A stretch of 64,000 nucleotides of DNA from Polaromonas sp. SP1 (GCF_003711205.1 NZ_CP031013.1:3886501-3950500); one strand, 5' to 3'; counted from the stretch's first letter, positions 40,930 through 50,334 are shown. Notes: a model not told the origin generated them from the sequence alone. Made by a program: numbers and translations.

Positions 40930-43284
40930 TTACCGGCGCGGCTTCTTGCCCTGCTTGCGCCCGGGGTTACCTGCAGCCTTCTTGACGGCAGCCTTCAGCG
41001 CCTGGATGGGCGACTTGGGTGTGCGTTCGCTGCCTGCGCTGCTCCTCCCTGAACTACTGCCGGAACTGCCGCCGGAACTGCTGCGGCTGCCGGAGCGGCC
41101 TTCGGTGTGTTTGCCGGCGGTCTTCTTGCCGGCCTTTCCAGCCTTGTCGGCCCTGCCCGTACGCTCGTCCCCGGCATGGCGCGCGGCGCCGCGCTCTTTG
41201 GCCGGCAGCTCGGTGGCATGGCCGCCGGTCTTGTCCTTCATGGCGCGCCCGACCAGGTCCTGGCCTTCCGTCACCAGCCGGAAGTCGATCTTGCGGCCGT
41301 CCAGGTCGACCCGGCTGACCTGCACCCTCACCCGCGTGCCGATGGCGTAACGGATGCCGGTGCGCTCGCCGCGCAGCTCCTGGCGGGCTTCGTCGAAGCG
41401 GAAGTATTCGCCGCCCAGCTCGGTGATATGCACCAGGCCTTCCACGTACATGGCATCGAGCGTGACGAAGATGCCGAAGCCGGTGGCCGCCGTGACGACG
41501 CCGCCGAACTCCTCGCCGAGGTGCTCGCGCATGTACTTGCACTTGAGCCAGGCTTCAACGTCGCGGCTGGCTTCGTCGGCGCGGCGCTCGTTGGCGCTGC
41601 AATGCAGGCCCGCCGCCTGCCAGGCAAGTTCGTCGGCACTGGCTTTTTTGGGTTTTTGAGTCGGCTCTTTCACGCGCGAAGCCAGGCGTTTGGACAGCTT
41701 GGCCTCGGCCTCACCCGGCGTGGGCAGGGTCGGCAACTGGTATTTGGCCTTGTTCAGCACCGCCTTGATGACGCGGTGCACCAGCAAGTCGGGGTAACGC
41801 CGGATCGGGCTGGTGAAGTGGGTGTAAGCCTCGTACGCCAGGCCGAAGTGGCCGCTGTTCATGGGCGTGTAGATGGCCTGCTGCATGGAGCGCAGCAGCA
41901 TCGAGTGGATTTGCTGCGCGTCCGGACGGTCTTTGGTAGCCAGTGCGATTTTCTGGAACTCGCCGGGTTCCGGGTCGTCGCTGATGGTCATGCCGATGCC
42001 TGCCGCCTTCAGGTAATTGCGCAGCATCTCCTTCTTCTCGGGCGTCGGGCCTTCGTGCACGCGGTACAGGCCCACATGCTTGCTTTGCAAGATGAAGTCG
42101 GCCGAGCAGACGTTGGCGGCCAGCATGGCTTCTTCGATCAGGCGGTGGGCCACGTTGCGGGTGCGCGGCACGATTTTTTCAATCCGGCCAGCCTCGTCGC
42201 AGACGATTTGCGTTTCGGTGGTCTCAAAGTCCACCGCGCCGCGCACGCCGCGCTCCTTGAGCAGCACCTGGTACACATCGTGCAAATCCAGCAGGTGCGG
42301 CACCAGCGCCTTGCGCTGCGCGGCTTCAGGGCCGCGCGTGTTGGCCAGGATGGCCGCCACTTCGGTATAGGTAAAGCGCGCCTGGCTGAACATCACGGCC
42401 GGGTAGAACTGGTAGGCATGGACTTCGCCCTTGGCGTTGACCAGCATGTCGCAGACCATGCACAGGCGCTCGACGTTGGGGTTGAGCGAGCACAGGCCGT
42501 TGGAAAGCTTTTCCGGCAGCATCGGGATCACGCGGCGCGGAAAGTACACGCTGGTGGCGCGGTCGTAGGCGTCGATGTCGATGGCGCTGCCGGTTTCCAC
42601 ATAGTGGCTCACGTCGGCAATCGCCACCAGCAGCCGCCAGCCCTTGCCGCGGCCGACCTTGGCGGGCTCGCAGTACACGGCATCGTCAAAATCGCGGGCG
42701 TCTTCGCCGTCGATGGTCACCAGGGGCACATCGGTCAGGTCGATGCGGTGCTTCTTGTCGGCGGGGCGGACCGCGTCAGGCAAGGCACGGGCCAGGGCCA
42801 GCGCTTCATCGCTGAATTCGTGCGGTACGCCGTACTTGCGCACGGCGATTTCGATTTCCATGCCGGGGTCGTCGATCTCGCCCAGCACTTCCTTGACGCG
42901 GCCCACAGGCTGGCCGAAGAGCGCGGGCGGCTCGGTGAGCTGCACCACCACCACCTGCCCGGACTTGGCCGTGCCGGTAGCGCCCTTGGGGATCAGGACG
43001 TCCTGGCCGTAGCGCTTGTCTTCGGGGGCGACCAGCCAGACGCCGCTTTCCTGCAACAGGCGGCCGATGATCGGGTTGGAGGAGCGCTCGACGATCTCGG
43101 TCACGCGGCCTTCGGGCCGGTTTTTGCGGTCATGCCGCACGATGCGCGCCTTGACGCGGTCCTTGTGCAGCACTGCGCGCATCTCATTGGGCGGCAGGTA
43201 AATATCCGCTTCGCCGTCGTCGCGCAATACAAAGCCGTGGCCGTCGCGGTGGCCGGAAACGGTGCCCTCGAATTCAGCGAGCAA
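40930..43284 (-). CDS. rnr: Ribonuclease R
   Basis: 3'-5' exoribonuclease that degrades structured RNA and takes part in tmRNA-linked quality control. 784 residues: cold-shock/OB domains (about 1-150), RNB catalytic domain (about 190-520) with the acidic metal site IDGEDARDFDDAVYCE, an S1 domain (about 575-660, VTAATGFGIFVTLDAMYVEG), and a long basic, Ser/Gly-rich tail (about 670-784) ending KQGKKPRR. The tail contains a run of S/G/R residues encoded by imperfect gcc/gga triplets and is longer in low-complexity sequence than in E. coli RNase R. Confidence 0.96.
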   Translation of the reverse strand: MLAEFEGTVSGHRDGHGFVLRDDGEADIYLPPNEMRAVLHKDRVKARIVRHDRKNRPEGRVTEIVERSSNPIIGRLLQESGVWLVAPEDKRYGQDVLIPKGATGTAKSGQVVVVQLTEPPALFGQPVGRVKEVLGEIDDPGMEIEIAVRKYGVPHEFSDEALALARALPDAVRPADKKHRIDLTDVPLVTIDGEDARDFDDAVYCEPAKVGRGKGWRLLVAIADVSHYVETGSAIDIDAYDRATSVYFPRRVIPMLPEKLSNGLCSLNPNVERLCMVCDMLVNAKGEVHAYQFYPAVMFSQARFTYTEVAAILANTRGPEAAQRKALVPHLLDLHDVYQVLLKERGVRGAVDFETTETQIVCDEAGRIEKIVPRTRNVAHRLIEEAMLAANVCSADFILQSKHVGLYRVHEGPTPEKKEMLRNYLKAAGIGMTISDDPEPGEFQKIALATKDRPDAQQIHSMLLRSMQQAIYTPMNSGHFGLAYEAYTHFTSPIRRYPDLLVHRVIKAVLNKAKYQLPTLPTPGEAEAKLSKRLASRVKEPTQKPKKASADELAWQAAGLHCSANERRADEASRDVEAWLKCKYMREHLGEEFGGVVTAATGFGIFVTLDAMYVEGLVHITELGGEYFRFDEARQELRGERTGIRYAIGTRVRVQVSRVDLDGRKIDFRLVTEGQDLVGRAMKDKTGGHATELPAKERGAARHAGDERTGRADKAGKAGKKTAGKHTEGRSGSRSSSGGSSGSSSGRSSAGSERTPKSPIQALKAAVKKAAGNPGRKQGKKPRR

Positions 43285-43325
43285 ACCGGATGAATGGGCG
43301 GACGATCCGCCCGAATGGGAGTGAG

Positions 43326-43375
43326 TTGTTTTGATAGAAAGTCTCTTTTCGTTGGAGGCTGCCGGTTTTGAGTAT
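43326..43375 (+). repeat. Possible degenerate family A repeat upstream of rnr
   Basis: TTGTTTTGATAGAAAGTCTC ... GTTGGAGGCTGCCGGTTTTGA recalls the ATAGC and TGGAGGCC-TTTT parts, but the left palindrome arm is missing. It lies in the rnr leader. Confidence 0.25.
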
Positions 43376-43451
43376 GCAGCCGAAATATTTCAGGAAAATT
43401 TGCGGGCCGGGCCCTGAGAAAGCGTTGAAGTAATGGTACACTGCTAGCTGT

Positions 43452-43536
43452 GCCCGGGTGGCGGAATTGGTAGACGCGCACGGTTCAGGTCCGTGTATCG
43501 CAAGATGTGGAGATTCGAGTTCTCTCCCGGGCACCA
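43452..43536 (+). tRNA. tRNA-Leu (CAG)
   Basis: 85-nt class II tRNA: acceptor GCCCGGG/CCCGGGC, D-arm with GGCGGAATTGGTAGACGC, anticodon stem-loop ACGG-TTCAGGT-CCGT with anticodon CAG, a long variable arm, T-loop TTCGAGT and encoded CCA. Followed after about 56 bp by a strong terminator. Confidence 0.95.
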
Positions 43537-43592
43537 GATACACCAAACAGCTTTGCCAGACTCTGAAACGAGCTCTGGAAGAAAGCAAGATT

Positions 43593-43621
43593 AAAGCCAC
43601 TGTGAACCAGTGGCTTTTTTT
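43593..43621 (+). terminator. Terminator of the tRNA-Leu transcript
   Basis: AAGCCACTG / CAGTGGCTT nine-base stem with a 5-nt loop, followed by a run of seven T. A second hairpin CCGGGCT / AGCCCGG with TTTTT follows at 43647-43674 and could also serve rimO from the other side. Confidence 0.9.
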
Positions 43622-43689
43622 GTTTCCGGTTTTGTTTCCGGAATTCCCGGGCTGCATCTTCAAGCCCGGTTTTTCGTCTGCAGTTTTAA

Positions 43690-45099
43690 TCAAACAGGCA
43701 CGGCAACCAGGTCATGGCCCTGGGTTCCGACGATCCGGGCGCGGGTGAATTCCCCCACCTTCAGCGTCTTGCTGATTTTTTCGGGCGGCAGCAGCTTGAC
43801 CACGCCGTCGATCTCGGGCGCATCGGCGTAAGAACGCCCTGTGCCGCCCTTGCGGCCCAAGGCCGGCGCCGAATCTACCAGCACCTGCATGGTTGCACCG
43901 ATGCGCTGCTGCAATTTCTGGCTGGACACCGCCTCTGCCACCGCCATGAAGCGGGCGCGCCGCTCTTCACGCAATTCGATCGGCAGCATGCCGGGAATGT
44001 CGTTCGCCGTGGCGCCTTCCACGGCGCTATAGGCAAAGCAGCCTGCACGGTCGATTTTGGCTTCGCGCATGAAATCAAGCAGGTGCTCGAATTCAGCTTC
44101 GGTCTCGCCGGGGAAACCGGCGATGAAGGTGCTGCGAATGACGATCTCGGGGCAAATCTCGCGCCAGCGCGCGATGCGCTCAAGATTTTTCTCTCCGCTG
44201 GCCGGCCGCTTCATGCGTTTGAGGACATCCGGATGGCTGTGTTGCAGGGGCACGTCCAGGTATGGCAAAACCTTGCCGGTGGCCATCAGCGGCAGCACTT
44301 CATCCACACTTGGGTAGGGGTAGACGTAATGCAGGCGCACCCAGGCGCCATAGGGCTCGGCGATCTCGCCCAGCGCCTGGACGAGCTCGAGCATGCGCGT
44401 CTTGACGGGCTTGCCGTCCCAGAAGCCGGTACGGTATTTGACGTCCACGCCGTAGGCCGAGGTGTCCTGGCTGATCACCAGCAATTCCTTCACGCCGCCC
44501 TCAAACAGTGCACGTGCTTCGTTGAGCACATCGCCGATGGGCCGCGACACCAGGTCGCCGCGCATGGATGGGATGATGCAGAAGGTGCAGCGGTGGTTGC
44601 AGCCTTCGCTGATCTTCAGGTAGGCGTAATGTTTGGGCGTGAGCTTGATGCCGGCAATACCGAAAGCGTTGGGCACCAGGTCCACAAACGGGTCGTGCGG
44701 CTTGGGCAAATTCAGGTGGACGGCATCCATCACTTCCTGCGTGGCGTGTGGGCCTGTCACGGCCAGCACACTGGGGTGCATCTGGCGTACCAGGTTACCG
44801 CCGCCCTCACCCGCCTTGGCGCCAAGGCAACCGGTCACGATGACCTTGCCGTTCTCGGCCAGCGCCTCACCGATGGTGTCCAGGCTTTCCTTCACCGCGT
44901 CGTCAATGAAGCCGCAGGTGTTGACGATGACCAGGTCAGCGCCCTCAAAGGTTTTGGAGGTCTGGTAGCCCTCTGCGCTCAACTGCGTGAGGATCAGCTC
45001 GGAATCGGTCAGGGCCTTGGGGCAGCCCAGGCTGACAAAACCCACGCGCGGCGCGGGCCTGGTGTTAACGGATACGGGTGGGGAAATAACTTCGCTCAT
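43690..45099 (-). CDS. rimO: Ribosomal protein S12 methylthiotransferase
   Basis: Radical-SAM enzyme that methylthiolates Asp of ribosomal protein S12. 469 residues: N-terminal UPF0004 domain with cluster cysteines ([29 protein letters not shown]), radical-SAM core with [15 protein letters not shown] (CxxxCxxC), and a C-terminal TRAM domain (about 400-469). RimO rather than MiaB is indicated by the [12 protein letters not shown] motif. Confidence 0.96.
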   Translation of the reverse strand: MSEVISPPVSVNTRPAPRVGFVSLGCPKALTDSELILTQLSAEGYQTSKTFEGADLVIVNTCGFIDDAVKESLDTIGEALAENGKVIVTGCLGAKAGEGGGNLVRQMHPSVLAVTGPHATQEVMDAVHLNLPKPHDPFVDLVPNAFGIAGIKLTPKHYAYLKISEGCNHRCTFCIIPSMRGDLVSRPIGDVLNEARALFEGGVKELLVISQDTSAYGVDVKYRTGFWDGKPVKTRMLELVQALGEIAEPYGAWVRLHYVYPYPSVDEVLPLMATGKVLPYLDVPLQHSHPDVLKRMKRPASGEKNLERIARWREICPEIVIRSTFIAGFPGETEAEFEHLLDFMREAKIDRAGCFAYSAVEGATANDIPGMLPIELREERRARFMAVAEAVSSQKLQQRIGATMQVLVDSAPALGRKGGTGRSYADAPEIDGVVKLLPPEKISKTLKVGEFTRARIVGTQGHDLVAVPV

Positions 45100-45166
45100 G
45101 GGGTGTATTGTCTCAGGTCACCGGTTTCTACGGGGACCGCCAGAGATTCAACCCCTGGCTTTGACT

Positions 45167-45781
45167 TCAGCGCTTCAAGCCGAAGGCCTGCAGCATCTGC
45201 TCGCTTTGTTTTTGCATCTGCTCCTGCATCTGCGTAAAAACGGTCTTGGATTGCTCCACATAGTTGCCCATCATGCCCTGCATCATGGGAGACTGGGCAT
45301 TCATGAACTGCGCCCACATCTCGGGCGTCAGCCCTTTGGACTGCTCGGCCATCTTGACCTGCAGGTCCATAAAACTCTGCACGTTTTTCTCGAGGTAGGC
45401 GCCCATGAAGCTTTGCATCGCATTGCCGTAAAAACGGATGATGTTGGCGAGCACGGCTTCGGTGAACATCGGCGCTCCGCCGGTTTCTTCTTCCAGGATG
45501 ATCTGCAGCAGGATGCTGCGCGTCAAATCTTCGTTGGTCTTGGCATCGCGCACCACAAAATCGGCGGTGTCCATCACCAGCTGGCGCACTTCCGTGAGCG
45601 TGATGTAGGTTGACGTTTCGGTGTCGTAGAGCCGGCGGTTCGGGTACTTCTTGATCACGCGGGACGCCGCAGCCTTGCCAGCAGCCCGGCCGCTTTTGGC
45701 GCCGGGATTGCCGTCGGCAGCTGCTTCGCCCTGTGAAGGTGGAAGGCCGGATGCCGGGCTGGTGGATTTGCTTTTTGGCAC
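45167..45781 (-). CDS. phaR: Polyhydroxyalkanoate synthesis repressor PhaR
   Basis: DNA- and PHB-binding repressor of phasin genes. GTG at 45781 (VPKSKSTSP) is chosen because AGAGGAG precedes it by seven bases; the upstream in-frame ATG lacks a site. 204 residues: N-terminal disordered Lys/Ala-rich segment, PHB/PHA accumulation regulator DNA-binding domain (about 40-100, VIKKYPNRRLYDTETSTYIT), then the PHB_acc domain and a C-terminal Gln/Met-rich coiled coil (QMQEQMQKQSEQML). With the hydroxybutyrate dehydrogenase at 49539 it implies PHB storage. Confidence 0.93.
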   Translation of the reverse strand: MPKSKSTSPASGLPPSQGEAAADGNPGAKSGRAAGKAAASRVIKKYPNRRLYDTETSTYITLTEVRQLVMDTADFVVRDAKTNEDLTRSILLQIILEEETGGAPMFTEAVLANIIRFYGNAMQSFMGAYLEKNVQSFMDLQVKMAEQSKGLTPEMWAQFMNAQSPMMQGMMGNYVEQSKTVFTQMQEQMQKQSEQMLQAFGLKR

Positions 45782-45869
45782 TGATTTCTCCTCTGAATGA
45801 CGACCGGCGCCGAGACGCCGGGACTCAATACATTCTAGGAATTCTGATGTACTCAATCCCCTTGGTTTA

Positions 45870-45897
45870 CCCTGTGTGATGGGCCCGCATCACAGGG
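45870..45897. promoter_or_regulatory. Inverted repeat upstream of phaR
   Basis: CCCTGTGTGATG and CATCACAGGG form an imperfect palindrome around GGGCCCG, about 90 bp upstream of the phaR start. PhaR proteins are known to bind their own promoter in relatives, so an operator is possible; a hairpin in the RNA is the alternative. Confidence 0.35.
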
Positions 45898-45931
45898 ATG
45901 CAGAGCTTGTACAGGAACCGTTTGAGGGAAT

Positions 45932-46008
45932 TGGTAGGCGCGATTGGACTCGAACCAACGACCCCCACCATGTCAAGGTGGTGCTCTAACCAGCTGAGCT
46001 ACGCGCCT
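45932..46008 (-). tRNA. tRNA-Val (GAC)
   Basis: 77 nt on the minus strand: acceptor AGGCGCG/CGCGCCT, D-arm GCTCAGCTGGTTAGAGC, anticodon loop TTGACAT in a CCACC/GGTGG stem (anticodon GAC), T-loop TTCGAGT, discriminator A and encoded CCA. It lies between relA and phaR. Confidence 0.95.
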
Positions 46009-46098
46009 AAGGACTGTTCGAAGCTCGTATTGTAGCAAAGCAAAACGAGGTTCTTGGCCGGCCCTCAAAAAATGCCGAAAAAAGAACGCAGCAACCCG

Positions 46099-48360
46099 CT
46101 AGCGGCGCCGCGCGGAACGAACGCCGGGCACCTCGGCCACGATGGCCAGCACCTGGCTGAGGCGGCCCGACTGCGCCACCTCCACCGTGAAAGTCATCCA
46201 GGCCGTACCGCCGCGGTTGTCTTTGACCGACTGCGTCTGCACGCCGATCACATTCATCTTTTCCTTGGCAAACACCTCGGAAATATCGCGCAGCAGCCCC
46301 TGCCTGTCAGCGGCTTCCACCGCCACGTCGACGGGGTACACCGCGCCGTCCGCCGTTTTGGGTGAGTTCCACTCCACCTCGATCACGCGGTCCGGACTGC
46401 CGCTGGCCATGTTGCGGAAGTTGCTGCAATCGCTGCGGTGAATGCTGACGCCTTTGCCCTTGGTGACAAAACCCAGGATATCGTCGGGCGGCGCAGGCTT
46501 GCAGCATTTGGCGAGCTGGGTCAACAACGATCCCATGCCGACGACGAGCACCCCACCGGCACCCTTCTTCGAGCCCGGGCTGGGGGCACGTGCCTTTTTG
46601 GCCAGCACATAGTCGTCCTGGCTCATCACCGGCTCGGGCGGCCTGAGCATGTTTTCGATCGTACGCAGGGACAACTCGTCCTTGCCCACCACCTCGAACA
46701 AATCATCTGCCGTCTTGAAGCCGAGCTGCACTGCCAGGTCATCCAGCTTCATGGACGTCTTGCCTTCGCGCTGCAGCAGTTTCTCCACCGCTTCACGGCC
46801 CCTGGCAACGGTCTGCTCCATCGCCAAGGCGTTGAACCACGCGCGCACTTTTGACTTGGCGCGGTGGCTGCACAAAAAGCCCAGTTCCGGGTTGAGCCAG
46901 TCGCGCGACGGACCGCCGTCCTTCACGGTAATCACTTCCACCGTCTGGCCGTTTTGCAGCGGGGTGTTAAGCGGCACCATCACACCGTCAAGACGCGCGC
47001 CACGGCAGCGGTGCCCCAGGCTGGTGTGCACGCTGTACGCAAAGTCCACCGTCGTCGCGCCCTGCGGCAGCTCCACGATGGCCGCGTCTGGCGTCAGCAC
47101 ATAAATGCGGTCTTCAAAGAGCCCCTGCTTCGCGTCGCGCGCACGCTGCGCGGCCGGGCCCGACAAATCGCGTTCCCAGGCCAGCAACTGGCGCAACACG
47201 GCAATCTTGGCGTCGTATTCGCTGCTGGCGGAAACGCCGGCATAACCCTTGGCGCCCGCTTCCTTGTAGGCCCAGTGCGCGGCCACACCGTGCTCGGCAT
47301 GGTCATGCATGGCCTGTGTGCGCACCTGGATTTCGACCGCCCTGCCCGCGTCGTCGCGCACCACGGTGTGCAGCGACTGGTAGCCGTTGGTCTTGGGCTT
47401 GGCGATGTAATCGTCGAATTCGCCGTCTACCGGCGTAAAGCGCGAGTGCACAAAGCCGAGCGCCGCGTAGCAGCCCTTCACGTCGGCGGCAATCACGCGC
47501 AGCGCGCGGATGTCGAACACCTGCTCGAAATCCAGCGACTTGCCGCGCATCTTTTTGACAATGCTGTAGATATGCTTGGGCCGGCCTTGAACCAGGGCGG
47601 CAATGCCGTTCTGGTTCAGCTCGCGCTCCAGCTGCGCGCGCAAAGCCTCCATGAAGCCTTCGCGCTCCACGCGTTTTTCGTCGAGCAGTCGGGCCGTTTG
47701 CTTGTACGTGTCGGGCTCGAGAAAACGGAAAGCCAGGTCTTCCATTTCCCATTTGATTTGCCAGATGCCCAAGCGGTTGGCCAAAGGCGCAAACACATGC
47801 AGCGACTCATACGCCAGCGACAAGGGCGCCGTCTGGCGCGTGGACGCATAGTGGCGCAGCGTCTGCAGGCGCGAAGCCAGCCGCAGCATCACCACCCGCA
47901 AGTCGCGCGAAAACGCCAGCAGCATCTTGCGCACGTTCTCAGTCTGCGCGGCCGGGTCGTCCAGCAGCTGCGCCTTTGCGTCGGCGCTGCGGGCCTGGCG
48001 CTGCACCTGCACCAGCTTGGTGGTCTCGATTGCCAGCGCGGCGTAGTTGGCGCCAAAGGCCTTGGTGATCACTTCCTGCGGCTTGGTGAGGTGCTGGCAG
48101 GCATACACCAGGTAGGTGGCCGCCTGCATGGCTTCCGAGCCGCCAATGGTTTTCAGAATGGCCGCCACCGCATCGGCATGCGCCAGGATGTTCTCGCCGG
48201 TGTCATGCGTTTCGCTGGCGATCAGGGGCTCGGCAAACGCGCGGGCGCGGGCCAGCGCGTGCGGCTGGTCCGGCAGGCTGTCGGCCGTGGCGGTCACGAT
48301 GGAGGCGTTGGCCCCCTGGGAGGCTGCCGGGCCACCCGGCCCGGGCACATTGCTTTTCAT
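46099..48360 (-). CDS. relA: GTP pyrophosphokinase RelA
   Basis: Ribosome-dependent (p)ppGpp synthetase of the stringent response. 753 residues: an N-terminal HD-type domain (about 45-190) whose hydrolase motif is degenerate (TYLVYACQHLTKP where SpoT has an HDxxED-type motif), a synthetase domain (about 240-370; RGKSLDFEQVFDIRALRV, KPKTNGYQSLHTVV), TGS (about 410-475, IYVLTPDAAIVELPQGAT), and a C-terminal ACT domain (about 665-745). The lost HD motif supports RelA rather than SpoT. Confidence 0.93.
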   Translation of the reverse strand: MKSNVPGPGGPAASQGANASIVTATADSLPDQPHALARARAFAEPLIASETHDTGENILAHADAVAAILKTIGGSEAMQAATYLVYACQHLTKPQEVITKAFGANYAALAIETTKLVQVQRQARSADAKAQLLDDPAAQTENVRKMLLAFSRDLRVVMLRLASRLQTLRHYASTRQTAPLSLAYESLHVFAPLANRLGIWQIKWEMEDLAFRFLEPDTYKQTARLLDEKRVEREGFMEALRAQLERELNQNGIAALVQGRPKHIYSIVKKMRGKSLDFEQVFDIRALRVIAADVKGCYAALGFVHSRFTPVDGEFDDYIAKPKTNGYQSLHTVVRDDAGRAVEIQVRTQAMHDHAEHGVAAHWAYKEAGAKGYAGVSASSEYDAKIAVLRQLLAWERDLSGPAAQRARDAKQGLFEDRIYVLTPDAAIVELPQGATTVDFAYSVHTSLGHRCRGARLDGVMVPLNTPLQNGQTVEVITVKDGGPSRDWLNPELGFLCSHRAKSKVRAWFNALAMEQTVARGREAVEKLLQREGKTSMKLDDLAVQLGFKTADDLFEVVGKDELSLRTIENMLRPPEPVMSQDDYVLAKKARAPSPGSKKGAGGVLVVGMGSLLTQLAKCCKPAPPDDILGFVTKGKGVSIHRSDCSNFRNMASGSPDRVIEVEWNSPKTADGAVYPVDVAVEAADRQGLLRDISEVFAKEKMNVIGVQTQSVKDNRGGTAWMTFTVEVAQSGRLSQVLAIVAEVPGVRSARRR

Positions 48361-48418
48361 GAAACTTCAGTCAAATAGTTGCGAGGCCGGCGGCGCATCG
48401 CGCCGGCAATAATGGGGA

Positions 48419-49420
48419 TCACCCAAGCAGGAAACCGGCCACCGCGGCCACCTGGTCTGCTGCGACCAGCGTGGGCGCATGCCCTACCCCTTCGAATTCC
48501 ACCAGGCGGGCCCTTGGGCCGCGCGCCGTCATGGTCTGTGCCGTCTGCGGGCTGAGCAGGTCCGACTGCTTGCCCCGTATCAACAGCGTTTCGGCCTTGA
48601 TATTGTCGTAGAGCTGCCAGAGCGTGGCTTCGCCCTTCAGCGCGGATTCTTCCGTTGCCTGTTTGAACGGCACGGCAATGGCCGGGTCGTAGTGCAGCCG
48701 CCATTGGGCATCTGCGGCGTCGGACACGCGCCGGAGCATCGGGCGCGACAGCGCCAGCCACTGTTCGGGCGTGTGCGGCCCAAAGCTCTGGGAAATGGCC
48801 CACATCGCATCGGCCGCCTGCTGCACCGACCCAAAATGGCCAGCAAGCCCCAGATAAGTGCCGATCCGCACAATCGCCTGCCACTGGATGGCCGGCCCGA
48901 CATCGTTGAGCACCAGCCGGCGCACCGGCACCGGCAACAATGGAGCCCCCACGCTTGCCGCTCCGCGTGCTGCGCTGCCCCCCGAGGGAGCCTTCGCGTC
49001 TTGGGGCGGCCCGGCGACGCTCAAACCCGGCTGCCCGCATACGGCAATGCCGATCAGGCCGCCCATGCTGGTGCCCACCCAGTCAAGTGTCTTGATGGGC
49101 GCCTGCGCATTCAGTTGCCCCAGCAAGGCAAGCATGTCACCCGCATACACCGGGATCTGGTAGCCCATCGGGTCTTTGAGCCAGTCGCTTTCGCCGCGGC
49201 CCACCACGTCGGGGCAGACCACGCGAATGCCACCCGGCTGTGCCGCGCCCTGCTCGGCCAGCGCCCGTGCCAGCACGTCAAAATCCCGGCCCTGGCGCGA
49301 CAGGCCGTGCACACACACCACCACGTTGGCGCTGTCCGCCTGGCCCCATTGCCAGTAAGCCATGCGGTGGCCGCCTGCGGCGTCCGGGCAATTTACGTAG
49401 TTAAGCGTAGGTTGGGTCAT
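48419..49420 (-). CDS. Alpha/beta hydrolase with repeat-encoded insertion
   Basis: 333 residues of the alpha/beta-hydrolase fold: oxyanion segment VVCVHGLSRQGRDFD, nucleophile S118 (DWVGTSMGGLIG), late Asp (LLIRGKQSDLLS) and His (FEGVGHAPTLV). The substrate is not evident. Between the nucleophile elbow and the expected next strand, residues of about 136-160 (rich in Gly, Ala, Ser) are encoded by a family B repeat in frame; the flanks ...VCGQPG and VPVRRLVLNDVGP would join naturally without it. The enzyme may still work if this loop is surface-exposed. Divergent from the hydroxybutyrate dehydrogenase gene. Confidence 0.88.
   Translation of the reverse strand: MTQPTLNYVNCPDAAGGHRMAYWQWGQADSANVVVCVHGLSRQGRDFDVLARALAEQGAAQPGGIRVVCPDVVGRGESDWLKDPMGYQIPVYAGDMLALLGQLNAQAPIKTLDWVGTSMGGLIGIAVCGQPGLSVAGPPQDAKAPSGGSAARGAASVGAPLLPVPVRRLVLNDVGPAIQWQAIVRIGTYLGLAGHFGSVQQAADAMWAISQSFGPHTPEQWLALSRPMLRRVSDAADAQWRLHYDPAIAVPFKQATEESALKGEATLWQLYDNIKAETLLIRGKQSDLLSPQTAQTMTARGPRARLVEFEGVGHAPTLVAADQVAAVAGFLLG
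48943..49014 (+). repeat. Family B repeat variant inside the alpha/beta hydrolase gene
   Basis: GAGCCCCCACGCTTGCCGCT ... GTGCTGCGCTGCCCCCCGAGGGAGCC ... CTTGGGGCGGCCCGGCG. The start and the CCCCCCGAGGG hairpin match family B (compare CCCCCACGCTTTTCACTTCG at 57756), while the right part differs. Confidence 0.75.
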
Positions 49421-49538
49421 GGTCGTGGGGTTTCAATCAAAGGCTTGATAATTGCTTGAGACATTGACCGGTCGCAGCGCCTGCCGCGCACCTGCCAAAG
49501 CCCCAGATCAACCATCGTAAATCATCCGGAGAAACAGC

Positions 49539-50321
49539 ATGCTCAAAGGTAAAACAGCCCTCGTCACCGGCTCCACCAGCGGGATCGGCCTGGGCATCGC
49601 CAAGGCGCTGGCAGCGCAAGGCGCCAACATCGTCATCAACGGTTTCGGTGACGTGGACGGCCCCAAGGCCGAGGTGGAAGCCCTGGGTGCACGCGTGGCC
49701 TACCACGGCGCCGACATGAGCAAGGTTTCCGACATCGAGGACATGATGCGTTACGCCGCCGCGCAATTCGGCCAGGTCGACATCCTGGTCAACAACGCCG
49801 GCATCCAGCACGTGGCCCGCGTCGAGAACTTCCCCGTTGAACGATGGGACGCGGTGATCGCCATCAACCTGAGCAGCGCCTTCCACGCCACGCGCCTGGC
49901 GCTGCCCGCCATGCTGGCCGCTGACGGCGGCAAGGGCTGGGGCCGCATCATCAATGTGGCTTCTGTACACGGCCTGGTCGGCTCGGCTGAAAAATCCGCC
50001 TACGTCGCGGCCAAACACGGCATCGTCGGCCTGACGAAAGTCACCGCGCTCGAAAACGCCACCACCGGCGTGACCTGCAACGCGATCTGCCCCGGCTGGG
50101 TGCTCACGCCCCTGGTGCAAAAACAGGTAGACGCCAAAGCCGCTGCCGGCAACATCAGCAATGAAGCCGCCACCAAACAGCTGCTGGGCGAAAAAGAGCC
50201 TTCGATGCAATTCACCACGCCCGAAGAACTCGGTGCACTGGCCGTCTTCTTCTGCTCACCGGCCGGCAACAATGTGCGCGGCGTGGCGTGGAACATGGAC
50301 GGCGGCTGGGCGGCGCAGTAA
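49539..50321 (+). CDS. 3-hydroxybutyrate dehydrogenase
   Basis: Short-chain dehydrogenase that oxidises D-3-hydroxybutyrate to acetoacetate with NAD, a step in PHB use. 260 residues: cofactor motif TGSTSGIGLGIA (10-21), NNAGIQHVA (85-93), catalytic S142, Y155 and K159 (INVASVHGLVGS, SAYVAAKHG), and the C-terminal NVRGVAWNMDGGWAAQ typical of hydroxybutyrate dehydrogenases (HbdH/BdhA). GGAG precedes the ATG. Links functionally with phaR. Confidence 0.92.
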   Translation: MLKGKTALVTGSTSGIGLGIAKALAAQGANIVINGFGDVDGPKAEVEALGARVAYHGADMSKVSDIEDMMRYAAAQFGQVDILVNNAGIQHVARVENFPVERWDAVIAINLSSAFHATRLALPAMLAADGGKGWGRIINVASVHGLVGSAEKSAYVAAKHGIVGLTKVTALENATTGVTCNAICPGWVLTPLVQKQVDAKAAAGNISNEAATKQLLGEKEPSMQFTTPEELGALAVFFCSPAGNNVRGVAWNMDGGWAAQ

Positions 50322-50334
50322 GAGGCTTTAGGCT

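Noticed and set aside
43452..46008. The two tRNA genes as attachment sites of an island
   Set aside because: Both are flanked by core genes (rnr, rimO, phaR, relA) and no partial tRNA duplicate or integrase was seen nearby.
46099..48360. The relA gene as spoT
   Set aside because: The hydrolase HD motif is degenerate, which fits RelA; a bifunctional SpoT would keep it.
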